From contig JAABSI010000034.1 in the NCBI GenBank assembly GCA_011390455.1, positions 1 through 29,548 of the forward strand: a stretch of 29,548 nt of DNA. The letters are read 5' to 3'. Below, piece after piece: positions 23,303 through 29,548 of the stretch (positions are counted from its first letter, which is position 1; every line of letters starts with the position of its first letter). The translations under genes and the position numbers were made by a program. The DNA comes from Trueperaceae bacterium (GTDB lineage: Bacteria; Deinococcota; Deinococci; Deinococcales; Trueperaceae). Under the pieces are notes generated by a model. That model was given only the letters and a program-made list of their open reading frames with translations, was not told the DNA's origin and did not search any database.

Positions 23303-25933
23303 ATGAAGTTGCGGACGCTCGGAGCTCTGCGACTCGAAGGCGCGTCGCTGACGCGCCCGAAGCCGCTCCTGAAGCTCGCGTACCTCGCGCTGAACGGTCC
23401 CACCACCCGGCGCGAGCTGGCCGAGGTGTTCTTCCGCGACGCCGACGACCCCCGCGACAGCCTCTCGACCAGCCTCCGCCACCTGCGCAAGGCGGCCGTC
23501 GTCGACCTGCTGCCTGACGACCGCATCGCCAGCCGCGTCCCGTGCGACGCCACCGAGCTGCTCGCCGACTTCGACGCCTACCGCTACGAGGCCGTGCTGG
23601 CCACCTACGACGGCCCCTTCCTGGACGGGCTCGACGTGGAGCTCGGCGTCGACCTCGAGGACTGGCTCTTCGGAACCCGCGAGGCGATCGCGCGGCGGGT
23701 GCGGTCGGCGGCGCTGCACCGGGCGCGGTCGGCGCTGGCGGAGGGGCGGTTGGAGGACGCGCGGCAGCTGGCGGCGTACGGGTTGTCGCTGCGCTCCGCG
23801 CCCGAGCTCGAGGTCGACGAGCTCGCGGCGGCGCTACCGCTCGCCGAGCGCCTCGGGTTGCCGGAGGGGGCGGGTCTGCGCGAACTGGCCGAGGGCTACG
23901 GGCTCGATCCCGAACAGCCGTCCGTCGAGCGCCGCGCGCGTCCACGGCCTGCGGTCGCGGAGACCCCGTATCGCAACACGGCGTTCTTCGGCCGCGAGGC
24001 CGAGCTACGACAGCTCGAGGAGCTGCTGAGCGACCCCGCGAACCGGCTGCTGACGCTCTTCGGGATGGGCGGGGTGGGGAAGACCCGGCTGGCCGCGCGC
24101 CTGGCCGAGCGGTTGGGTGCCCGTGGGACCGACCGGTTCCCGGACGGCGTCGTGCTGGTGCCGCTCGAGGCGATCCCGAGGCCGGAAGGGGTGGTTCCTG
24201 CGATCGCGGCCCGCCTCGCGCTGCCCGCGACGGCCGGAGCGAGTGCCGCCACGCTCGCGGACGCTCTGGCAGGGTGGCGGGCCTTGCTGGTGCTCGACAA
24301 CTTCGAGCACGTGGTCCAGGCGGCGGTCGAGGTGGCGCTCTTGGTGCAGTCTTGCCCAGGACTCACGGTTCTGGTCACGAGCCGGGTCCGGTTGGGCCTT
24401 GCCGCCGAGCGGACGATGGTGCTCGACGGCATGGCCACCCGGCGCGTTGGAGATGCTCCGGCCGACGCGGTTCGCTTGTTCTTGGATCGTGCCGAGCGCG
24501 TCGGGTACTCCGCCGATGCCGCTGCCCGGGACGCCGATGCGATCGCCGACCTATGCGAGGCGCTCGAGGGGTACCCGCTCGGGATCGAGTTGGCGGCGGC
24601 GATGACGCGCGTATTGAGCGTCGAAGGCATCCGCGCCGCCTTGGCCGAACCGCTCGAGCTGCTCGATCACGGCCCGGTCGACGTTCCGGAACGGCACCGA
24701 GGCGCACGTGCGGCGCTCGAGCCCAGCTGGGTGCTTCTGGGCGAGGCTGAGCGCGGCGCCCTCGTTCGGCTCGCCCACTTCCGTGCCGGGTTCCAGTTCG
24801 ACGCCGCCAACGCGGTCGCAGGCGTCTCCTTGCCGGTGCTGCTGAGGCTCGTCGACCATGCGTTCGTTCGCAACGACGGCACCGGGCGTGGGCGGTTCGG
24901 GTTCCATCCCGTGACCCGGGCGTTCCTGCGCGAACGCTTGGCGCCCGCCGTCCAGGTCGAGGCCGCGGCAGAACACCTGCGGTTCTTCTCGGAGCTCGTG
25001 GCCACGTCCGCGCTCCGGATCGAGGAGGAACCGCAAGCGGTGCTCGACCGGTTGGAAGCGGACCTTCCGGACGTGGTGCACGCGGTCCTTGGCGCCCTCG
25101 AGATGGACGACCCCAGGACCGGGGTCCGGATGGCCCACGAGCTCGTCGTCGGCATGGATTACCTGCAGGCGCGAGGAGGTGCGCCCGACGTCCTCGAGGT
25201 CGCCCGCCGCGCGGCGACGGTCGCGGAGACGACCGAGGACTGGGCCGTCGCCGAGGCGCTCTGGACCAAGTTCGCCAACGGGTTGCGCGTCCTGCGGAAC
25301 GACGTCGACGGTGCGATCGCCGCGTACGAGTGTGCCCTCGGGCACGCCGTACGCGGCGGCGACGTCCGACGTGAGGTCCTGGTGCGCGCCATCCTCGGGG
25401 CGATGCTGGACGAACGGCGACCGGACGAGGCGGAGCGGCACTTCGATGCGGCTTGGTCGCTGGCGCTCGCGGCGGACGACCCCGTCATGCAGTGCGAGGT
25501 TCGGCAACGGTGGGGGTACGTGGCATCCGTGCGGCAGGACTGGGCGCGTGCGCTCGACCACTACCGACTTGCCGTCGAGCTCGCGGAGCGGTCCATGGAG
25601 TTCGAAGGCGCGGGCGCGCGCGCACCGAGCCTGCAGTTCTTCGCCCTGTTGGGGATGGCCGGCGTCGCGGCCAAGGTCGGTGACCTCGATGCGTCCGTCG
25701 CCATGCGGGAGCGTGCCCTGGCGTTCGCGCTCGGCCGCGGTCAGCACTTGTGGGCCGCGTACGCCCACGACGAGCTCGCGCTTGCGCACGAGGACCTGGA
25801 CCACGTTTCGGAGGCCGTCGCGCATGCCCGTGAGGCGGTCCGGTTGTACGGAGCGCAAGGAGCGGAAGCCGATCGGGCGGACGTCGAACGATTCCTCGAA
25901 GCGTTGGAGGGACGTGCGGTGGCATCACGATGA
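23303..25933 (+). CDS. BTAD-STAND-TPR transcriptional regulator (SARP/AfsR-like)
   Basis: An 876-residue multi-domain regulator. Residues 1-90 resemble a SARP-type winged helix (RRELAEVFFRDADDPRDSLSTSLRHLR), and about 90-210 a bacterial transcriptional activation domain (YDGPFLDGLDVE, LEDWLFGTREAIARRV). A STAND/NB-ARC ATPase follows, with P-loop GMGGVGKT at 254-261, Walker B LLVLDNFEHV with D332 and sensor LVTSRVRLGL. The C-terminal 300 residues are helical repeats of TPR type (EWAVAEALW-like units, RALDHYRLAVELAERS). Such proteins stay ADP-bound until an inducer on the repeat region lets them bind DNA. Downstream, 91 bases later, is a secreted protease that is the nearest candidate target. 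Base composition falls after about 24.1 kb. Confidence 0.9.
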   Translation: MKLRTLGALRLEGASLTRPKPLLKLAYLALNGPTTRRELAEVFFRDADDPRDSLSTSLRHLRKAAVVDLLPDDRIASRVPCDATELLADFDAYRYEAVLATYDGPFLDGLDVELGVDLEDWLFGTREAIARRVRSAALHRARSALAEGRLEDARQLAAYGLSLRSAPELEVDELAAALPLAERLGLPEGAGLRELAEGYGLDPEQPSVERRARPRPAVAETPYRNTAFFGREAELRQLEELLSDPANRLLTLFGMGGVGKTRLAARLAERLGARGTDRFPDGVVLVPLEAIPRPEGVVPAIAARLALPATAGASAATLADALAGWRALLVLDNFEHVVQAAVEVALLVQSCPGLTVLVTSRVRLGLAAERTMVLDGMATRRVGDAPADAVRLFLDRAERVGYSADAAARDADAIADLCEALEGYPLGIELAAAMTRVLSVEGIRAALAEPLELLDHGPVDVPERHRGARAALEPSWVLLGEAERGALVRLAHFRAGFQFDAANAVAGVSLPVLLRLVDHAFVRNDGTGRGRFGFHPVTRAFLRERLAPAVQVEAAAEHLRFFSELVATSALRIEEEPQAVLDRLEADLPDVVHAVLGALEMDDPRTGVRMAHELVVGMDYLQARGGAPDVLEVARRAATVAETTEDWAVAEALWTKFANGLRVLRNDVDGAIAAYECALGHAVRGGDVRREVLVRAILGAMLDERRPDEAERHFDAAWSLALAADDPVMQCEVRQRWGYVASVRQDWARALDHYRLAVELAERSMEFEGAGARAPSLQFFALLGMAGVAAKVGDLDASVAMRERALAFALGRGQHLWAAYAHDELALAHEDLDHVSEAVAHAREAVRLYGAQGAEADRADVERFLEALEGRAVASR

Positions 25934-26023
25934 CTTCACGGCGGCCATGGACCGATGAAGGTGCGCGCTTGACGGTAGGCCCGTCGGAGGGCCCGGCCGA
26001 CCAGCCGCAGGAGGAGGGTTCGC

Positions 26024-27493
26024 ATGCATGACGTACCGAGGATCGCCCGTCCCGCCATGATCGCTCTGGTCGCGTTCCTACTGATGGGCGCCGCCGTCGG
26101 CCAGCCGATCGACGAAGTGCCGCCGGAGACCGATGAGCGCGGAGGTCGGCTCGTAGCAGCGATCCACGAGGCGCTGGCGAGCACCGAAGATCCCGACCGG
26201 ACCGTTCGCGGAGCAGTGGACGGGATCACGAATGCGCTCCACGAGAGCGTGACGGGCGGCGGCGTTGCTCGGTTCGACGAGCAAGACGTGTGCGCGTACC
26301 TCGTCGGAACGGGAGGGACGAAGCCGCGGCTCGATGGAGGGGGCGATCTTCTCTCCGTGTTCGACCAGGAGTGGCCGGCAGTCGCTGCGATCGACCGCGC
26401 CACGCATCGCGTCGAGGGGTACGGCTACGCAGAGCAGTTCGACGGGGGCCTGACGCTCGTCGTCATCGACGACTTCAACCTCGAGGCGCTCGCCGTATCG
26501 ATCATGCGGCTTCTGGAGACGGGTGCGGTACCCGTCGACGAGACGACCGAGGGGAACGACCTCTGGAGAGCGGTCGTCGCGTATCGCTTCGATCTTCAGC
26601 AGGTGTTGGACCCGGAGGCAGCGTACGTTCCGCACGGACACCTGGTCGCCTATCACGCCCTGTCGTTGCTGCCGACCGGTTCCAGGATCAAGAGCGTCGC
26701 GATGCCGAAGAACGACCACGTCGTGCTCGAGGTGGCGCATGTGCACCCATCCGGGTCGACCCAGACGCTCGCCGTGCATCTGTTCGATATCGACTTCGAC
26801 GATGTCCAGAGCATCCGCAACGCCATGTACGAGTCCGGTCAGCTCGGTGCGGCGACCGTCGTGTTGAGTTGGGGTCTCGTCGACTGCTTCCTCGCACGCG
26901 CGTACGAGGAAACGGGCACAGGCGCGACGCTCGCCGAGTACATCGCAGAGAGGCTGCACGGCCGACCGGACGTGGAGCGTCTCGTACGTAGCCTGTGCGC
27001 CGCGTTGGCGCCTACCGTCGCGCAAGAGCTCGACGGTCCGGACTGCGCTGGGGGCGACTTCGACGCCATCGCCCTGCTGGGTCCGTTGGCGTACTTCTCA
27101 GGCCTGACCGAGCGCACGGCTACCGCGGTGGACCTGCCGGAGTTCGTTGGACAGACGTACTTCGCGGCCGCCGGCAACCAGAAGCTCGGGTTCCCGATGC
27201 CACCGGCTGCCTGGAAGGGGATCCATGCCGTCGAAGCCTGCGCCGTGAGCACGACGACGCCGGAAGGCCCAGGTCGCGCTTGGTTCTCGAACCTCGGAAC
27301 GATGGCCCCAGGCGACGACGCGAGGGCGGTGACGGCTCTTGGCGCGTGGTTCCCGACGGATGAGGTTCGGAGGGGCAGCACGATGCACCTCGGTTACTGG
27401 GGTACCTCGTTCGCGGCGCCCGCCGCTGCGGTCCAGTTCTTGGAGCGCGGCTTGCCCGGCGATGGACGGTTCGCAGGGTGCCGAAGCGAGTGA
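26024..27493 (+). CDS. Divergent secreted subtilisin-like serine protease
   Basis: A 489-residue protein with a signal peptide (about residues 1-26, core MIALVAFLLMGAAVG) and strong AGGAGGAGG upstream. Although not a typical subtilase, it shows the four S8 landmarks in the right order: TLVVIDDFN with D149, PHGHLVAYH with H204, YFAAAGNQ with N385 for the oxyanion hole, and WGTSFAAPAA with S462. The HG motif is altered from HGTHVAG to HGHLVAY, and the spacing is stretched, with about 180 residues between His and Asn. Six cysteines in the mature part suggest disulfides. Residues 27-140 may be a propeptide. GC is far below that of the neighbours (36/60 at 26461-26520). The 90-base gap upstream shows no clear promoter, so co-transcription with the regulator is possible. 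Confidence 0.75.
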   Translation: MHDVPRIARPAMIALVAFLLMGAAVGQPIDEVPPETDERGGRLVAAIHEALASTEDPDRTVRGAVDGITNALHESVTGGGVARFDEQDVCAYLVGTGGTKPRLDGGGDLLSVFDQEWPAVAAIDRATHRVEGYGYAEQFDGGLTLVVIDDFNLEALAVSIMRLLETGAVPVDETTEGNDLWRAVVAYRFDLQQVLDPEAAYVPHGHLVAYHALSLLPTGSRIKSVAMPKNDHVVLEVAHVHPSGSTQTLAVHLFDIDFDDVQSIRNAMYESGQLGAATVVLSWGLVDCFLARAYEETGTGATLAEYIAERLHGRPDVERLVRSLCAALAPTVAQELDGPDCAGGDFDAIALLGPLAYFSGLTERTATAVDLPEFVGQTYFAAAGNQKLGFPMPPAAWKGIHAVEACAVSTTTPEGPGRAWFSNLGTMAPGDDARAVTALGAWFPTDEVRRGSTMHLGYWGTSFAAPAAAVQFLERGLPGDGRFAGCRSE

Positions 27494-27519
27494 CCCCTAC
27501 CACCAGAGATCCAAGAACG

Positions 27520-27549
27520 TGATCGCCCCCTGAACGGACCGTGAACGGA
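27520..27549 (+). repeat. 11-bp-periodic direct repeats, putative regulator-binding site
   Basis: TGAACGGA occurs at 27531-27538 and again at 27542-27549, exactly 11 bases apart. A degenerate third copy, TGATCGCC, lies at 27520-27527, again 11 bases away. Tandem 11-base repeats on one helix face are how SARP-type and OmpR-type winged-helix activators bind. The neighbouring genes on both sides encode SARP-like regulators, which makes an activator site upstream of 27618 plausible. Read on the minus strand the copies are GTTCA-like, so a PhoP-type response regulator box is an alternative. Confidence 0.55.
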
Positions 27550-27617
27550 GCGACCTCCGCATCCTGCCGTCAGCCCTCCGGGGACCCACCCCGGGACGGC
27601 AGGAACGGAGGTCGCTC
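27548..27617 (+). promoter_or_regulatory. Long leader hairpin that would mask the ribosome binding site
   Basis: A three-tier inverted repeat directly abuts the ATG at 27618. The outer stem pairs GAGCGACCTCCG (27548-27559) with CGGAGGTCGCTC (27606-27617), 12 perfect pairs. After a CAT/AA internal loop, CCTGCCGTC (27563-27571) pairs with GACGGCAGG (27595-27603). The inner stem is CCGGGG (27578-27583) with CCCCGG (27589-27594) and an ACCCA loop. The ribosome binding site CGGAGG (27606-27611) lies fully inside the outer stem. No T tract follows, so control of translation is more likely than termination. Confidence 0.7.
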
Positions 27618-28484
27618 ATGCCTGCGATCGGATCCGCGAAGCCCGACCACCGAGGACCGCTCCCCGCCCGCCCGCGCCGCCGCGCCTCCGCCTGGCGCGC
27701 CCCCCGCACCACCCGCTGGCGCCTGCCCGACGCCCACGGCCGCGAGGCCCGGGCCACCGGCCAGGGTCGCGCGCGGACGACGACGCCGGCGCTGGTGCTC
27801 CTGGGCACGCCCAAGGTGCGCTCGGCCGGCGGGTGGCACGACCTGCCGCCGTCGCGCTGGCTGGCGATGCTCGCGTACGTGGCGCGCAGCGCCACGTGGG
27901 TGCGCCGCGAGGCGCTGGCCGCACTCTTCTGGCCCGACCACACCCGCGAACACGCCTACCTGAACCTGCGCCAGACGCTCCAGACGATCGCCCGCTCGCC
28001 CGCCGGGGCGGCCTTCGAGCGGGAACCGGCGCGCGTGCGCTGGACGGGCGCCACCGACGTCGCCGAGTTCGAGCGGCACGTGCACGGCGGCGGCTGGCGC
28101 GACGCGCTCGGAACGTACGGCGGCCCGCTGCTCGACGGCCTCGAGCTCGCCGAGGTGACCCCGGCGCGGGAGTGGCTCGAGGCCGAGCGACGCACCCTCG
28201 AGGACTGGTGGCGCACCGGTGCGCTGGCGCTCGCGGCCGAACACCTGGAGCAGGCGCGGCCGCTGGACGCGCTGGCGCTCGCCGATCGGCTCCTGCGCCG
28301 CGACGCGCTCGACGAGGCGGCGCTGCGGATCGGGCTCGTGGCCGCGGTCGCTGCCGGCGACCGCCAGCGGGCGCGGCGCACCTGCGCGACCTTCCGCGGG
28401 CACCTGCTCGACGAGCTGGGTATGGAACCGGAGCCGGAGACCCTCGCCCTGGCCGCCCGCCTCGGCCTCGTCGAGGCGGCGTGA
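27618..28484 (+). CDS. Stand-alone BTAD (SARP-like) transcriptional regulator
   Basis: A 288-residue protein. From about residue 58 it reads as a SARP-type winged helix (LVLLGTPKVRSAGGWHDL, VRREALAALFWPDHTREHAYLNLRQTLQ) followed by a BTAD helical domain (TYGGPLLDGLELAEV, REWLEAERRTLEDWW, DELGMEPEPETLALAARLG, the last being the usual BTAD end). It has no ATPase part, unlike the regulator at 23.3 kb, with which it shares the GP-LLDGLE and LEDW blocks. The first 57 residues are Arg/Pro-rich and not family-like. The ATG at 27618 is nevertheless favoured by CGGAGG six bases upstream; a later GTG within the LVLLGTP strand is the alternative. Its expression is probably limited by the leader hairpin. 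It converges with the next gene, 8 bases apart. Confidence 0.85.
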   Translation: MPAIGSAKPDHRGPLPARPRRRASAWRAPRTTRWRLPDAHGREARATGQGRARTTTPALVLLGTPKVRSAGGWHDLPPSRWLAMLAYVARSATWVRREALAALFWPDHTREHAYLNLRQTLQTIARSPAGAAFEREPARVRWTGATDVAEFERHVHGGGWRDALGTYGGPLLDGLELAEVTPAREWLEAERRTLEDWWRTGALALAAEHLEQARPLDALALADRLLRRDALDEAALRIGLVAAVAAGDRQRARRTCATFRGHLLDELGMEPEPETLALAARLGLVEAA

Positions 28485-28492
28485 ACCCAGGC

Positions 28493-28957
28493 TCAGACGG
28501 TGCCGATCGAGCGCAGGTGCGCTCGGTACCCGTCGGGGAGACCCCAGTGCGCGGCGCCGCGCAGCAGGTGGCCCAGGTACGCGCGGTCGGGCGCGAAGGG
28601 CTCGGGGGCGCGCTCGACCACCTCGTAGGTCGCGGCGGGCTGCGGTCGCGTCGGATCGCCCTCGATCGCCACCGTCCGCTCGACGCGCGCGTACCAGTTG
28701 CCCGCTCGCCCGGGCACGTACCCTTCGAAGCCGTCCAGCCGCCGGCCGTCCGCCTCGCTCATCGCGTACACGACGCCCCAAACGCGGCCACCCGGCGCGG
28801 GGACCACGTCCGCGACGCCGCACTGGCGGCGCGTCGACCAGCGGGTGAAGGCGAGGTCGAAGCCCGGGAGGAGCGCCCGGTGCAAGAAGGCGGCCGACGG
28901 GCAGCGCTCGGCCATCTGCTCGGGGTCGAGGTTGGAACCGTAGGCGAAGTAGCGCAT
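28493..28957 (-). CDS. Gamma-glutamylcyclotransferase-like (AIG2/GGCT) protein
   Basis: A 154-residue protein beginning with the signature FAYGSNLDPEQM at residues 4-15, the substrate-binding loop of the GGCT fold. The presumed catalytic glutamate is in LDGFEGYVPG near residue 79. These enzymes release 5-oxoproline from gamma-glutamyl amines or dipeptides; bacterial members often have unknown substrates. Length fits the family. It lies 25 bases downstream of der on the same strand and is likely co-transcribed with it. Confidence 0.9.
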   Translation of the reverse strand: MRYFAYGSNLDPEQMAERCPSAAFLHRALLPGFDLAFTRWSTRRQCGVADVVPAPGGRVWGVVYAMSEADGRRLDGFEGYVPGRAGNWYARVERTVAIEGDPTRPQPAATYEVVERAPEPFAPDRAYLGHLLRGAAHWGLPDGYRAHLRSIGTV

Positions 28958-28982
28958 GCGAAGGGTGGGGGCGACCGACCGC

Positions 28983-29548
28983 TCAGGTCTGGGTCCGCAC
29001 CCGCTTGCCCCCCTCCTTGCGCCGCGACTTGAAGACCAGCCGGAAGGGCACCTCGGCGAACCCCAGGTCCTCGCGGATCCGGTTGATCAGGTACTGCTCG
29101 TAGCTCCGGGTCACGTACTTCTCGCTGTTGACGCTCATGTGGAAGACCGGCGGCGCCACGTCGACCTGGCTCGCGTAGTAGATCCGCAGCGGCTTGCCGT
29201 GGAAGTTGGGCGGCGCCTGGCGGGTGGTCCAGACCTCGATCCAGCTGTTGAGGTCGCCGGTCGAGACGCGCCGGCGCGCGATCTCGTAGACCCGCACGCA
29301 GGTGGCGAGCAGCTCGTGGAGGCCGAACTCGGTGAGCGCCGAGGTGTACACGCGCGGCGCGAACGACACGTGGGGGAGGGTCTCGTCGATCAGCTTGCGG
29401 CGCGGCTCGAGGTCCTTGTCCTCGACCAGGTCCCACTTGTTCACCGCCATCACCATCGGGGTGCCGCGCTCGAGCGCTTGGTTCGCGAGCCCCATCTCGT
29501 GGTCGCCCATCTCGAACGGGTCGACGACCAGGACGCAGACGTCGGCGC
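28983..29548 (-). CDS. der: GTPase Der (EngA), partial (C-terminal part)
   Basis: The C-terminal 188 residues of the double-GTPase ribosome assembly factor Der; the rest lies beyond the right edge. Visible are the end of the second G domain (ADVCVLVVDPFE, then VNKWDLVE with the G4 motif NKxD, and YTSALTEFG as G5) and the KH-like C-terminal domain (PPNFHGKPLRIYYASQ, PPVFHMSVN, SYEQYLINRIRE). The tail ends in the basic SRRKEGGKRVRTQT. Der binds the 50S precursor and helps large-subunit maturation. In the VVD segment, ordinary Der has VIDAxEG; here PFEMGDHEMG replaces it, a small divergence. Confidence 0.92.
   Translation of the reverse strand, partial: ADVCVLVVDPFEMGDHEMGLANQALERGTPMVMAVNKWDLVEDKDLEPRRKLIDETLPHVSFAPRVYTSALTEFGLHELLATCVRVYEIARRRVSTGDLNSWIEVWTTRQAPPNFHGKPLRIYYASQVDVAPPVFHMSVNSEKYVTRSYEQYLINRIREDLGFAEVPFRLVFKSRRKEGGKRVRTQT

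Noticed and set aside
25934..26023. Promoter for the subtilase gene from TTGACG at 25969
   Set aside because: No acceptable -10 box stands 16-18 bases downstream; co-transcription with the regulator is as likely.
23303..28484. Anti-phage defence system because of the STAND ATPase and a protease
   Set aside because: The STAND protein has a BTAD DNA-binding part as in transcription regulators, and the protease has a signal peptide and is exported, which does not fit an intracellular Avs-type effector.

Overview
The window is a dense, very GC-rich bacterial chromosome segment. A sample line at 28321-28380 is 50/60 G+C. It carries about 26 genes, many joined by ATGA or GTGA stop/start overlaps, and I see no tRNA, rRNA, CRISPR array, insertion sequence or phage gene. 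Several starts seem to be leaderless or nearly so, with a TAnnnT -10 box ending 7-9 bases before the ATG. That habit is common in Deinococcota and Actinobacteria. With the gene content (a two-protease dxr cluster, SARP/BTAD regulators, split sugar ABC permeases) it makes a Truepera-like deinococcal lineage my best guess, but taxonomy is inference only.

Layout. (1) 1-3.6 kb: a partial 2-hydroxyacid dehydrogenase and a DAO-type FAD oxidoreductase on the minus strand, divergent from hisD and a YdcF-like membrane protein. (2) 3.6-7.7 kb, minus strand: the cluster dxr > M50 protease with CBS pair > RseP-type M50 protease > GT2 glycosyltransferase, combining isoprenoid precursor synthesis, two different intramembrane proteases and envelope sugar transfer. 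(3) 7.9-9.3 kb: a CBS-ACT protein and a YlmH-like S4 RNA-binding protein, ended by a strong hairpin shared with the convergent ROK gene.

(4) 9.3-19.6 kb: a carbohydrate-utilisation locus. A ROK repressor is divergent from an eight-part plus-strand run: PHP-type metallohydrolase, secreted sugar-binding protein, two ABC permeases, cytoplasmic sulfatase of the sulfamidase-like kind, PfkB sugar kinase and GH4 NAD-dependent glycosidase (seven genes plus an internal hairpin). An AT-rich promoter/operator lies between repressor and operon. The logical reading is uptake of a sulfated oligosaccharide or glycoside, followed by desulfation, phosphorylation and oxidative-type hydrolysis inside the cell. 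The ABC ATPase and the sulfatase-activating enzyme are not in the window.

(5) 19.6-23.2 kb: a formate/nitrite-family channel and a three-gene minus-strand operon (RibD-C/DHFR-like reductase, alpha/beta hydrolase, DUF2071 protein). (6) 23.3-28.5 kb: the most unusual stretch. A BTAD-STAND-TPR regulator with a palindrome inside its promoter is followed by a divergent secreted subtilase of clearly lower GC. Next come 11-bp-periodic direct repeats, a 70-base hairpin that would bury a ribosome binding site, and a second, stand-alone BTAD regulator. (7) 28.5 kb-end: a gamma-glutamylcyclotransferase-like gene and the 3' part of der (EngA), minus strand.
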